DNA from: Chlorocebus sabaeus
Taxonomy: Eukaryota > Chordata > Mammalia > Primates > Cercopithecidae
NCBI RefSeq assembly: GCF_047675955.1
Contig: NC_132918.1
Coordinates: 91,565,106-91,629,105 of the forward strand
Direction of reading: 5' to 3'
DNA: 64,000 bases
Made by a program: the position numbers and the translations under genes. This document shows, piece after piece, positions 44,951-56,620 of the stretch (within the stretch, counting starts at the first letter, position 1; the number at the start of each line of letters is the position of its first letter). Under the pieces are notes generated by a model that was not told where the DNA came from, made no database searches, and saw only the letters and a program-made list of their open reading frames with translations.

Positions 44951-45306
44951 TGTACTAGTGTGTTTTCATGCTGCTGATAAAGACATACCAGAGTCTGGAT
45001 AATTTACCAGGAAAAAAGTTTAATGGACTTACAGATTCATGTGGTTGGGGAGGCCTCACAATCATGGTGCAAAGCAAAGAGGAGCAAGTCATGTCTTACA
45101 TGGATGGCAGCAGGCAACGAGAGAGAGCTTATGCAGGGAAACTCCCCCCTTGTAGAACCATCAGATCTTGTGAGACTTATTCACTATCATGAAAACAGCA
45201 CAGGAAAGACCTGTTCCCATGATTTAATTACCTCCCACTGGGTCCCTCCTACAACATGTGAGAATTCGAGATGAAATTTGAGTAAAGACCCAGCCAAACC
45301 ATATCA
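44951..45306 (-). mobile_element. MaLR LTR (element-sense 3' LTR)
   Basis: Reads TGTACTAGTGTGTTTTCATG on the plus strand and ends AAACCATATCA. The THE1/MST LTR is usually written in the opposite direction. Confidence 0.9.
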
Positions 45307-46456
45307 TTCCACCCTTAGCCCCTCCCAAATCTTATGTCCTCACATTTCAAACCCAATCATGCTTTCCCAACAGTCCCCCAAAGTCTTAACTCATTTCAGC
45401 ATTAACTAAAAAATCCACAGTCCAAAGTCTCACCTGAGACAAGGCAAGTCCCTTCCTCTATGAGCCTGTAAAATCAAAGGCAAGTTAGTTACTTCCTAGA
45501 TACAATGGGGTACAGGTATTGGGTAAATACAACTGTTCCATATGGGAGAAACTGGCCAAAACAAAGGGGCTGCAGGCCCCATGCAAGTCCAAAATCCAGC
45601 AGGGCAGTCAAGTCTTAAAGCTCCAGAGTGATCTCTTTTGACTCTCTGTCTCACATCCAGGTCACACTGATGCAAGAGGTGGGTTCCCATGGTCTTGGGC
45701 AGCTCTGCCCCTGTATGCTTTGCAGGGTGCAGCCTCCCAGCTGCTTTCACAGGCTGGTGTTGGGTATCTGTGGCTTTTCGAGGTGAATGATGCAAGCTGT
45801 TAGAGCTACCATTTTGGGATCTGGAGGATGATGGCCCTCTTCTCACAGCTCCACTAGAGGGTGCCCCAGTAGAGACTCTGTGTGGAAACTCTGACCCCAC
45901 ATTTCCCTTCCACACTGCCCTAGCAGAGGTTCTCCGTGAGGGCCCCACCCCTGCAGCAAACTTTTGCCTGGACATCTAGGTGTGTCCATACATCTTCTGA
46001 AATCTAGGCAGAGGTTCCCAAACCCCAGTTCTTGACTTCTGTGCACTCACAGGCTCAACGCTATGTGGAACCTGCCAAGGCTTGGGGCTTGGACTCTCTG
46101 AAGCCACAGCCCAAGCTCTGTGTTGGCCCCTTTTAGCCATGGCTGGATTGGCTGGGACACAGGGCACCAAGTCCCTAGACTGCACACAGCATGGGGACCC
46201 TGGCCCTGATCCACACAACCATTTTTTTCTCCTAGGCCTTAGGACCTGTGATGGGAGGGGCTGCCTTGAAGACTTCTGACGTTCCCTAGAGACATTTTCC
46301 CCATTGTCTTGTGGATTAACATTTGACTCCTTCTTACTTATGCAAGTTTCTGCAGCTGGCTTGCATTTCTCCTCAGAAAATGGGATTTTCTTTTCTATTG
46401 CATTGTCAGGCTGCAAATTTTCCAAACTTTTATTCTGTTTCCCTTTTAAAACTGAA

Positions 46457-46745
46457 TGCCTGTAATCCCAGCACTTTGGGAGGCCGAGGCAGGCAGATCA
46501 CGAGATCAGGAGATAGAGACCATCCTGGCTAACACGGTGAAACCCCGTCTCTACTACAAATACAAAAACAAAATTAGCCAGGCGTGGTGGTGGGCGCCTA
46601 TAGTCCCAGCTACTCGGGAGGCTGAGGCAGGAGAATGGCATGAACCCTGGAGGTGGAGCTTGCAGTGAGCTGAGATCGTGCCACTGCACTCCAGCCTGGG
46701 CAACAGAGCGAGACTCCATATCAAAAAAACAAACAAACAAAAAAC
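46457..46745 (+). mobile_element. Alu, 5'-truncated, inside MaLR
   Basis: Begins at CCTGTAATCCCAGC; CTGAATGCCT on both sides. Inserted in the internal region. Confidence 0.93.
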
Positions 46746-47365
46746 CTGAATGCCTTTAACAGCACCAAAGTTACCTCTTTAATGCTTTGCTGCTTAGAAA
46801 TTTCTTCTGCCAGATACCCTAAATCATCTCTCTGAAGTTCAAAGTTCCACAAAGCTCTAAGGCCAGGGCAAAATGCCACCAGTCTCTTTGCTAAAACATG
46901 GCAAGAGTCACCTTTACTCCAGTCCCCAACAAGTTCCTCATCTTCATCTGAGACCACTTCAGCCTCGATTTCATTGTCCATATCATATAAACATTTTGGT
47001 AAAAGCCATTCAACAGGTCTCTAGGGAGTTCCAAACTTTTCCACATTTTCCTGCCTTCTGAGCCCCCAAAACTGTTCCAACCTCTGCCTGTTACCCAGTT
47101 CCAAAGTCACTTTCACATTTTCAGGTTATCTTTTCAATACCACTCTACTGGTACCAACTTACTGTATTAGTTCGTTTTCAGGCTGCTGATAAAGACATAC
47201 ACAAGACTTGGTAATTTATACAGGAAACAGGATTTAATGGATGTACAGTTCCACATGGCTGGGAGGCTTCACAATCATGGTGGAAGGCAAGGAGGAGCAA
47301 GTCACGTCTTAAATGGATGACAGCAGGCAAAGAGAGAGCTTGTGCAGGGAAACTTCCCCTTATAG

Positions 47366-47848
47366 TACTAGTGGAAACAAGAATATAACAGCCTCCCCAC
47401 GTGCTATTACAGGCATGAGCTACCATGCCCAGCCGGAACAAACTTAAATTCAACAATTAAGTATTTTTGGATTTTAAAACTGCTTTATTGAGTTATAGTT
47501 CACATGCCATACAATTTATCCACTTGATGTATACAAATCTACTTCTCTACAAAGTTCACAGAGAAAATAAAATATAAAAGTCAGTGGTTTTTGGTTTTTT
47601 GGTTTTTTTAGACCTAGTTTCAATCTGTCGCCAGGCTGGAGTGCAGTGGTGCGATCTTGGCTCACTGCAACCTCCGCCTCCCAGGTTCAAGTGATTCTCC
47701 TGCCTCAGCCTCCCGAGTAGCTGGGATTACATGTGCCTGCCAAAATGCCCAGCTAATTTTTGTATTTTTAGTAGAGACACTGGACAATTCAATGGTTTTT
47801 AATAAATTGAGAGGGTCCTGCTGGCATCACCACAAGCTAATTTTAGAA
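47366..47848 (+). repeat. Copied patch inside the LTR
   Basis: 483 bp in total. It matches 49722-49745 and 49872-50120 in the same orientation, with moderate divergence, and carries its own later Alu fragment (47600-47788). Flanked by an 11-bp duplication of LTR sequence; no A-tail. Confidence 0.88.
47600..47788 (-). mobile_element. 5'-truncated Alu in the patch
   Basis: From T-rich head to AGTAGAGACAC; CAGTGGTTTTT and CAATGGTTTTT flank it. It is absent from the source locus. Confidence 0.9.
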
Positions 47849-48009
47849 TCCCCTTATAGAACCATCAGATCTCCCGAGACTCATTCACTATCACGAGAAC
47901 AGCATGGGAAAGACCTGCCCTATGATTCAGTTACCTCCCACCGGGTCCCTCCCACAACAAGGAATTCAAAATGAGATTTGGGTGGGGACACTCAGACCAC
48001 ATCACACTT

Positions 48010-48920
48010 AATCTCAAAACTTCAGCATGCGTATCCCAAAAATGGACATTTTCCAGTATAACCATAATACTGACATCATGTAGGAGAAACTTAGCAATAA
48101 CTCACATTCTTGGTCTTGACTAGCAATTATGCCTCATACCATCCTTACTGCACAAAAGCCCTGGTGACAGGAGAGGGTAGCAACTGGAACTGGTCAGAAG
48201 ACAAGCCCCTCAGCAGCCATGAGCAGGGCTTATGAGAGGCTGGGGACAAGAGAAATCTGTAGCTCAGTCTGGAGTTTGAGCAGAGGCAGGCCTTTCTAGT
48301 CAACCCTCTTCCTGTGGGATATCCCAGTTGGGGAATATTGTCCCTTTCACTGAGCTAGAGTTCACTTAGAGACTAAGTTGCTAGGCCAGAGGGACATTAT
48401 GGAATAATGTAGAGTCTCAGCTGGAGTGAACAAGATACGCTGCCATCACCACTACCACCTGGGTCATATCCAGCCAGAGGAGCAAGATTGAATCTAGGCC
48501 CGGGAGAGCACATAGGAAAAATACAGACCACCTCCTCAGCACTTGAGGAGAGCCTCTGCCATTCCCTTACTCTTGGTGAGGAAAGGGGCTGGGCTGTGGT
48601 TGAATAGAGCCTCTCCATAGCCATAAGAAATGGTTGAATCCAAAGTTTACTTGGGCATGATTTTCCTGTAATTCCAGTCAGTGAATAAAGAAGCATCCAG
48701 AGCGTGGAGTGATCAAGTAAATACAAATCCTATTGATTTACAAATATTGACACAACCAGTCACAGGTATGTAGTGAGCTAAAAATTGAGTGCACTTTTTT
48801 AGATTTAGCTACTAAATACTTAGAATTTCTACAAAGTGCACTGTCAAATGTGTAACATCATAAGTTTAATACACTGAAAAGTGTTTATAAGAATTGTATG
48901 CCTTCTGAGTTCACAGACTT
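48010..48920. other. Intergenic unique DNA
   Basis: About 900 bp with no recognised repeat or gene; a 109-codon minus frame has no motif. Confidence 0.5.
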
Positions 48921-49219
48921 TTTTATTTTTATTTTTTTGAGATGGAGTTTTGCTCTGTCACTCAGGCTGGAGTACAGTGGTACGATCTTGGCTGACTACA
49001 ACCTCTGCCTCCTGGGCTCAAGTAATTCTCCTGCCTCAGCCTCCCGAGTAGCTGAGATTACAGGTGCCCGCCACCACACCTGGCCAATTTTTGTACTTTT
49101 AGTAGAGACAGGGTTTCACCACATTGGTCAGGCTGTTGTTGAACTCCTGACCTCAGGGGATCCGCCCGCTTCTGTCTCCCAAAGTGCTGGGATTACAGGC
49201 GTGAGCCACCATGCCTGGC
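48921..49219 (-). mobile_element. Alu, full length
   Basis: TTTTTATTTTTATTTTTTTG head, complete dimer. Confidence 0.93.
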
Positions 49220-49721
49220 TTCGAAACAGAATTTTAAACACACACATGATGGCACATTCCTTCCTTCTTAACTATATCTTGACTCTTTCAAATAGATCTT
49301 CCAAAGCAGAAATTAAACCTCTGGGGAAATGTTGTTTCTAATAAAAAAACACAGGATGATATGCAGGAGAACTTGGGAGGTGACAGGATTGAAGTCCTGT
49401 ACCAGGAGGGTTTGGGGAGGCAGCAGTTCCATATTCTCACTGGTCAGGTGATACCCATGTGTCAGGGGAACGACCAGATTGAAACTCAGGTCAGCAGGGA
49501 TTCCCAGTGCTCTACAGGTTCTCCAGTACACTTTATTTTTACTTAACTTGCTGTTTCTTTATGTAATTGACCCATCAACGAAAATTACTAAACTTACTTA
49601 CTAAACTTTTTTTTCTTTCTCAGTGTGCCTACGTGTGTGTGTTGTGACTTTAGAAAAAATTTTAACAATGTCAGAAGAAAGACAGCTGCTGTTTCACACA
49701 CTGGAAATAATTGTTTTATAG
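49220..49721. other. Intergenic unique DNA
   Basis: No recognised feature; ends at TTATAG, the microhomology shared with the patched LTR. Confidence 0.5.
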
Positions 49722-50120
49722 TACTGGTGGAAACAAGAATATAACTTTAAGGAACAAAACTTTATTTTATTTTGAGACAGGGTCTTGCTCTGTTGCCCAA
49801 GCTGGAGTGCATGGCATGATCATGGCTCACTGCAGCCTCGACCTCGTAGGCTCAAGTGATCCTCCCACCTCAGCCTCCCCAAGTGCTGTTACAGGCATGA
49901 GCCACCATGCCCAGCCAGAACAAATCTTTTAAATTCAACAATTTGGGTGGATTTTAAAAACTGCCATATTGAGGTGTAATTCACATGCCATACAATTTAC
50001 CCACTTAAAGTACACAAATCTACTTCTCTACAAAGTTCTTAGAAAAAATGAAGTATATAAGTCAATGGTTTTTAATAAATTGAGAGGGTCTTGTAGCATC
50101 ACCACAACCTAGTTTTAGAA
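49722..50120 (+). repeat. Source of the copied LTR patch
   Basis: Unique flank, an Alu monomer and an L1M 3' stretch in the same order as 47366-47848, except that 49746-49871 is missing from the copy. Confidence 0.88.
49760..49916 (-). mobile_element. FLAM-like Alu monomer
   Basis: Single arm with a TTTATTTTATTTTG head. Its far end is also present in the copied patch, so it is older than the copying. Confidence 0.85.
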
Positions 50121-50132
50121 AATTTCTCTCCC

Positions 50133-50158
50133 CCAGCCTAGGAAAACCCATTCCTACC

Positions 50159-50208
<50 letters not shown>

Positions 50209-50364
50209 CTGAGCGTGGTTGTGCGTGCCTGTGGTCCCAGCTACTTGGGAGGCTGAGGCAGGAGGATTGCTTGAGCCCAGGAGGCAGAGGATGCAGTGAG
50301 CCAAGATCGTGCCACTGCACTGCCAGGGCAACAGAGACAGACTGTCTCAAAAAAAAAAAAAAAA
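50133..50364 (+). mobile_element. 5'-truncated AluJ-like with AC repeat
   Basis: Starts at CCCAGCCTAGG and the A-rich linker has become an AC run. Confidence 0.88.
50162..50200. repeat. (AC)n microsatellite, about 19 units
   Basis: Perfect run in the Alu linker. Confidence 0.98.
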
Positions 50365-51321
50365 TTCTCTTCTCCCAAAAAGAAACCTCACTGGAAACAA
50401 TTGGAACCCATTAGCAATTACTTCCCATTTCACCTTATACCACCACTTCACCCCTACCCTAGGCAACTGTCACTCTGCTTTCTGTCTCTGTAGTTTGCCA
50501 ACTCCAGACATTTCGTATACATGGACTCATGTAACATGAGGTTTCTTCAGACTGGCTTCTTTCACTTAGTGTTATGTTTTCAAGATAATGTTTTAGCATG
50601 TATCAGTACTTCATTCCTTTTTATGGCTGAATAATATTCCATTGTACTTATATACAATACCACAATTTGTTTATCTTCTCATTAGCTGATGAGCATTTGG
50701 GCTGTTTCTGTTTTCGAGCTATTCTGAATAATGCTGCTATGAACAAGACGATACCTAGGAGTGAAGCTGACGGTCACGTGGTAGATATGTGTCCATATTT
50801 TGAGGAACGGCCAGATGGCTTTCCAAAGTGACTACACCATTTTACATTCCCAGCAGCCTGTCTTTTTTTAATTATAGTTTTCTGAGTGGGTATGAAGTAG
50901 AATCTTATTGTACTTTCAATTTGCATTTCCCTAATTACTAATGATGTTCTGCATCCCTTCGTACGCTTGCAGGCTTACACGTTTATGGCAAACAAATTTT
51001 TAGCAAAGGTACTAAGGTTATTCGATGGGGGAAATCTTAGTCTTTCTAACAAGTATTGCTGGAACAATTGGAAGCCATATGCCAAAAACTGAACCTCAGC
51101 TGTTACATCATAAATAATGGGTCATAAAACTAAAAATAAGAGCTAATGCTCTAAAATGTAGGAAACATAAAAGAAGATCTTTGTGACCTTGCATTCAGCA
51201 AAGATTTCTTAAGACACAAAAAACATGAACCATAAAAGAAAAAAATTGACAAATTGGACCTTATCAAAGTGGAAAGCTTTTGTTCTTCCAAAAAAAAAAC
51301 TATTTAGAAAATGAAAAGCTG

Positions 51322-51661
51322 GCTGGGCGTGGTGGCTCACACCTGTAATCCCAGCACTTTGAGAGGCCTAGACCAGTGGATAGCTTGACCTCAGGAGTTT
51401 GAGACCAGCCTAAGCAACATGGCAAAACCCTGTCTCTACAACAAATACAAAAATTAGCTGAGTGTGGTGGTTCATGCCTGTAGTGCCAGCTGCCCAAGAG
51501 GCTGAGGTGGGAGAATTGCTTAAGCCCAGGAGACGCAGAGTGCAGTGAGCCGAGATCGTGCCACTGCACTCCATCCTGGGTGATAGAGTGAGACCCTGTC
51601 TTAAAAAAATAAATAAATAAATAAAATTTAAAAAAGGAAAGAAAAGAAAAGAAAAGAAAAA
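51322..51661 (+). mobile_element. Alu, full length
   Basis: Tail made of AAAT and AAAAG units. Confidence 0.92.
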
Positions 51662-52183
51662 AGGCAAACCACAGACTGGGAGAAAATATTTGTAGAATGT
51701 ATACCTACTGCAGAGCTTATATCCAGAATCTATACATATGGAACTCTCGCAACTTAAAAAGAAGCCAAAAAACCTAATTTAAAAATGGGCAAAAGATTTG
51801 GACACCTCACCAATATGGATATATAAATGGCCAACAAGTACATGAAAAGGTGCATGACATGAATAGTTATTAGGTAAATGCAAATTAAAACTACAATGTA
51901 ATACCTGTATACACCCACTAGAATGGCTAAAATTTGAAGACTGACAATGTGGACAAGAATGCAGAGCAACTGGAGCTCTCATACATTGTTAGTAGGAACG
52001 CAAAATGGTACAGCCACTTTGGAAAGCGGTTTGGCCACTTTTAAAGCTAAACCTATGCTTATAATATGACCTAGCAATTCTACTTTTAGGTATTTACTTA
52101 GGAAAAATAAAATACTATCACATTTGAGATTTTTAAGAAAAGAAAAAGAAACAATAAAAAAAATTTAAAAAGAAATGAAAAAT

Positions 52184-52485
52184 CGGCCGGGTGCGGTGGC
52201 TCAAGCCTGTAATCCCAGCGCTTTGGGAGGCCGAGACGGGCGGATCACGAGGTCAGGAGATCGAGACCATCCTGGCTAACACGGTGAAACCCCGTCTCTA
52301 CTAAAAAATACAAAAAAAAACTAGCCGGGCGAGGTGGCGGGCGCCTGTAGTCCCAGCTACTTGGGAGGCTGAGGCAGGAGAATGGCGTGAACCCAGGAGG
52401 CGGAGCATGCAGTGAGCTGAGATCCAGCCACTGCACTTCAGCCTGGGCGACAGAGCGAGACTCCATCTCAAAAAAAAAAAAAAAG
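52184..52485 (+). mobile_element. AluY, full length
   Basis: GATCCAGCCACTGCAC, a mutated monkey variant; GAAATGAAAAAT on both sides. Confidence 0.94.
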
Positions 52486-52826
52486 AAATGAAAAATATAT
52501 TCACACAAAAATCTTGACCCCAATGTTTATAGCTACTTTATTCATAATAGCCAAACTGAAAATAATCCAAATGTCCCTCAACTGTTTAACACCTCACAGT
52601 GTGTCCATGCAGTGGAATACTATAGAGCAATAAAAGGAACAGATTGTGGACACAGGCAAGAACATGGACAAATCTCAAAAGCATTATGGTATGTGAAAGA
52701 AGCAAGTATATGCCTAGCAGAGTAAATACTAATGATTCCATTTACATGCAAATACTATATGATTCCATTTATATGACATTCTAGAAAAGGCAAAACAGAA
52801 AGCAGCTCAGAGGTTTCCAGGAGTCA

Positions 52827-52889
52827 GACGCAGGGTGTGGTGGCTCCCACCTGTAATCCCAGCACTTCTGGAGGCCGAGGCAGGTGGCT
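52827..52889 (+). mobile_element. Alu 5' sliver
   Basis: Only the first ~60 bases of an Alu, no tail, embedded in L1M text. Confidence 0.85.
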
Positions 52890-52989
52890 GCAAAGATTTG
52901 TCAGAGCTCAGCAAGCTGTCCTTTTTAAATTATTGAAATTTATTGTACATAAATTATATCTCAAAACTAGTTTATTTTTATATTTTAAA

Positions 52990-53099
52990 ATTAGAAATGG
53001 GGTCTTGCTATGTTGCCCAGGCTGGTCTTGAACTCCTGGCCTCAAGCAATCCTCTGGCCTCAGCCTCCCAAAGTGCTAGGATTATAAGTGTGAGCCACT
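52990..53099 (-). mobile_element. Alu fragment
   Basis: GGGGTCTTGCTATGTTGCCC to GTGTGAGCCACTG; left arm only. Confidence 0.8.
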
Positions 53100-53296
53100 G
53101 AATTGGGGCTGAAAACTAATTTTTTTAAAGGTTGCTTGCTATAAAGTGCAGTTTCAAGACAAGTGTCTTGGTGCTTTTTCTGGACCTATTACTACCCCAC
53201 ATCTCTTGTACTAGAGCTTCAAGCTTTCACCACCATTAATGTTTATATTGTCTTGATTTACTTTAATTCTACTAATTTTTCACTTAAAACAATAAT

Positions 53297-53759
53297 TTTT
53301 TTTTTTTTTAAACAGAATCTGGCTCTGTCGCCCAGGCTGAAGTGCAGTGGTGCGATCTCGGCTCACTGCAACCTCCATCTCCCAGGTTCAAGCAATTCTT
53401 CTGCCTCAGCTTCCCAAGTAGCTGGGATTACAGGCGCACACCACCAGCCTGGCTAATTTTCGTTGTGTTTTTTTGTCCGTCTGTTTGTTTTTGAGATGGA
53501 GTTTTACTCTTGTTGCCCAGGCTAGAGTGAAATGCTGTGATTTCAGCTCACTGTAACCTTGGACTCTCCTGCCTCAGCCTCCCGAGTAGCTGGGATCACA
53601 GGCGCACACCACCACACCTGGCTAATTTTTTGTATTTTCAGTAGAGACAGGGTTTCACCATGTTGGCCAGGCTAGTCTTGAACTCCTGACCTCAGGTGAT
53701 CCACTCACCTCGGTCTCCAAAAGTGCTGGGATTATAGATGTGAGCCACCATGCCCCACC
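53297..53759 (-). mobile_element. Two fused Alus
   Basis: On the minus strand, a near-complete Alu (53759-53480) is followed by a short GT-rich remnant and by the right arm only of another Alu (53458-53297). Confidence 0.88.
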
Positions 53760-53858
53760 TAAAATAAGGATTTTTAAAATTAGGCTTCACAACTTAAATT
53801 AGTACTTCTTCCATTTCTTTGTCTCATTTGAAGTTACGATGTTAGAAATAATAAAACA

Positions 53859-54153
53859 GGCTGGGTGTGGTGGCTCACGCCTGTAATCCCAGCACTTTTG
53901 GAGGCCTAGGCAGGTGGATCACCTTAGGTCAGGAGTTTGAGACCAGCCTGGCCAACATGATGAAACCCTGTCTCTACTAAAAATACAAAAATTAGCCGGG
54001 CGTGGTGGTGCACGCCTGTAATCCCAGCTACTCAGGAGGCTGAGGCAGGAGAATCACTGGAACCTGGGAGGCGAAGGTTGCAATGAGCCGAGACCACGCC
54101 ATTGTACTCCAGCCTGGGCGACAAGAGTGAAACTCCGTCTCCAAAAAAAAAAA
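53859..54153 (+). mobile_element. Alu, full length
   Basis: AGAAATAATAA on both sides. Confidence 0.93.
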
Positions 54154-54167
54154 GAAATAATAATACG

Positions 54168-54260
54168 AGCTGGGCATGGTGGCGCATGCCTGTAGTCCCA
54201 GCTACTTGGGAGGCTAAGGCTGGAGGATAAGTTGAGCCCAGGAGTTTGAGACCAGCCAGA
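54168..54260 (+). mobile_element. Alu fragment
   Basis: GCTGGGCATGGTGGCGCATG to GAGACCAGCC; ends without tail. Confidence 0.8.
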
Positions 54261-54840
54261 GTTTTAACTGGGCATGTGTTAAACAGAAACACCTTGACTG
54301 GTTTTTCAGCAGACACAGTGCCCCCAGAGCCAACAGTCACTCAAAACAAGGGCCAGTAACCTCTTTCCCCAGTGTTCCACCATCAGTCCTCTATTCATCA
54401 CCGTGGTAGTAGAAGTGACAGGAAGAATGTATCTTTCATATCATATCATGGAGTATCTGGGGTTTGAAAACAAACAATATCTAAAATTTTTAAAATAAAT
54501 GACAGTAATATATATTCAGATTTTTTTCATCTAAAATTTATAAACTGAGAATGCATAAACCAAGTGATGGGTGTAATTCAATTAGATAAAAAATTTATGA
54601 TTGAGTCATTTCTCTGCCCAAGGTATTATCAACTTGCCAAATGCAAAAGAACCTGCTGTAAAGAAGCTTTGTGAAATCTATGATGTGAGAGATGACTTAG
54701 TTTCAACAAATCAGCATCAGCCATCATAGTATGTTAATGCTGTCAATTTACTTACTTGTAATTTGTTTTGTATTTAATATGTAGGTTTGTTTTGCTCTTA
54801 TAGTTGCATAAGCGCTGTAAGCATAAGAATTTTATACCTG
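54261..54840. other. Intergenic unique DNA
   Basis: No recognised feature. Confidence 0.45.
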
Positions 54841-55134
54841 GCCAGGTGCGGTGGCTCACGTCTGTAATCCCAGCACTTTGGGAGGCTGAGGTGGACAGAT
54901 CATGGGGTCAGGAGTTTGAGACCAGCCTGGCCAACATGGTGAAACCCCATCTCTACTAAAAATACAAAAGTTAGCTGGGTATGGTGGCGAGCACCTGTAA
55001 TCCCAGCTACTCAGGAGACTGAGGCAGGAGAATCCTTTGAACCCCAGAGGCAGAGGTTGCAGTGAGCCAAGATCATGCCACTGCACTCTAGCCTGGGCGA
55101 CAAGGCAAGACTCCATCTCAAAAAAAAAAAAAAA
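54841..55134 (+). mobile_element. Alu, full length
   Basis: TTTATACCTG and TTTACACCTG flank it. Confidence 0.93.
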
Positions 55135-55260
55135 TTTACACCTGATATTGGGTTTGGACATATTTAAGCAGCATTATGCTAAAAACAATTTTAGTATAAT
55201 AATTTGTAATCAATCTTGAAAGCATAATAGTTTTTTCTTTTAGAAGTATACAGTACACAT

Positions 55261-55549
55261 AGCCTGGACATGGTGGCTCACTCCTGTAATCCTAGCACTT
55301 TGGGAGGCCAAGACAGGCAGATCACTTGAGTCCAGGAGTTCAAGACCAACCTGGACAACATGGCAAAACCCTATCTCTACAAAAATACAAACATTAGGCA
55401 GTCATGTAATTCCAGCTACTCAAGAGGCTGAGGTGGGAGGATCACTGGAGTCCAGGAGGTTGAGATTGCTGCGAGCCAAGATCACACCACTGTGTTCCAG
55501 CCTGGGTGACAGAATGAGACCGTGTCTCAAAAAAAAAAGAAAGAAATAT
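55261..55549 (+). mobile_element. AluJ-like, nearly full length
   Basis: The second-arm start is shortened (TTAGGCAGTCATG). Confidence 0.88.
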
Positions 55550-55559
55550 ACAATAATCA

Positions 55560-55703
55560 GCCCAGTATGCTGCCTCACACCTGTAGTCCCAGCACTCTGA
55601 GAGGCTGAGACTGGAGGATCGCTTGAGCCCAGGAGTTCAAGGCTGCAGTGAGCTATGACTGTGCCACTGTAGTCCAACCTGGACAAGACAAAGAGACCCT
55701 GTG
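55560..55703 (+). mobile_element. Alu monomer, old
   Basis: Single arm ending GAGACCCTGTGGG where an A-tail would begin. Confidence 0.8.
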
Positions 55704-55788
55704 GGAGAAGGAGGAGGAGGAGGAGGAAGAGGAGGTAGAAGGAGGAGGACGAGGAGGAAGGGGAAAGAGGAGGAGGAGGAGGAGGAGA
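55704..55788 (+). repeat. (GGA)n purine tract
   Basis: About 85 bases of nearly pure purine built from GGA and GGAA units at the tail position of an Alu monomer; a possible triplex former. Confidence 0.95.
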
Positions 55789-56532
55789 CACAATACTCAA
55801 GCTTGAGTTCATAGACTTGTAGATAGTGTCCTAAAAATTCTCCTGAGGGGCTGCAGCATTTCGAGACCAGGACTCGGTCAATGGTGATACTGGGAAATGT
55901 GGAGTAAGAGAAAGGTTAGAACCGTTTGCTGGGGAAGCAGTTATTCTGATGGAGCACAAGGATGTTTCAGTATAAATTCTAAGGCAGCCGGGTAGCAAAG
56001 CTAGTGAAATTATCAGTAGGAGATATTGGAGTGGAAAATGGAGCCCAGGTTTCTGGCCTCAGTGGCTGGGCGGATCCTGATGCCATAAATCCAGGTGGGG
56101 AGCACAAGAGGGCGAGCACATCTGACTACTCAGACCTCATCCGCCCTGACTGGCTCTGACTGGCCATCGGGTGTCACTGCCGCCAGTTCTCCAGGTAGCA
56201 CGTGGCTCCCGGTATTGGTCAGGGTTCTTGCCGGCGCGTGGCAGAGCCGCACTGGAGAGGCAGCGGCTGCCTGGAAAAGGCCATTTGCCTTCCTCTTACC
56301 AGAGTAAGGCAGAGGCGGCACCGGGCAGAACTTCTCTTTCTCCTTCTCTTCAATGTCTTCCTCTTAGACTTGCTCTTTTTAAAATAACATACGCTAATTT
56401 TCTCATTGGTGTTGCTTATCTTCTACAGAGAGGTGTTAGGTGTAGGGTTCTGAGAATTTTAAATTGTCCTGCATTGCTCTGTGGAGGTTCAGCGCCCCCT
56501 AGCGACACAATCCACAATTTTCCTAGGTGGGC
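55789..56532. other. Intergenic unique DNA
   Basis: Relatively GC-rich (56080-56330) but CpG is sparse; no gene or repeat recognised. Confidence 0.45.
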
Positions 56533-56548
56533 AGATAGAAAGATAGAT

Positions 56549-56620
<72 letters not shown>

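Larger units (their letters stand above)
44951..48004 (-). mobile_element. Complete THE1/MST-type ERVL-MaLR element
   Basis: LTR, internal region and LTR on the minus strand, with 5-bp CACTT duplications at 44946-44950 and 48005-48009. The element-sense 3' LTR is 44951-45306. The internal part is 45307-47162, with broken gag-like reading frames at 46425-45496. The element-sense 5' LTR is 47163-48004, enlarged by a 483-bp insertion. These elements are non-autonomous and coding-dead; no intact frame is seen. Confidence 0.88.
47163..48004 (-). mobile_element. MaLR LTR (element-sense 5' LTR), interrupted
   Basis: LTR halves are 47163-47365 and 47849-48004; between them is foreign DNA, with TCCCCTTATAG repeated at both edges. 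Confidence 0.88.
49925..50990 (+). mobile_element. L1M 3' region, split by an Alu
   Basis: TTGAGGTGTAATTCACATGC, TAGTTTTAGAAAATTTCTCT, then after the Alu CCCAAAAAGAAACC and TGGCTGAATAATATTCCATT. Confidence 0.75.
50991..52980 (+). mobile_element. L1M ORF2 end and 3' region, split by Alus
   Basis: GACAAATTGGACCTTATCAA, CACAGACTGGGAGAAAATAT, CATACATTGTTAGTAGGAAC and TACTATAGAGCAATAAAAGG are ORF2-end landmarks in order. Decayed. Confidence 0.8.

Noticed and set aside
45496..46425. Two minus-strand frames of 159 and 149 codons
   Set aside because: Broken internal region of the MaLR element, not a host gene.
50162..50200. CRISPR-like array or other structured repeat
   Set aside because: Simple dinucleotide run; no spaced direct repeats anywhere in the window, and the host is a primate.
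50138..50350. Valine-cysteine repeat protein
   Set aside because: Translation of the AC microsatellite within an Alu.
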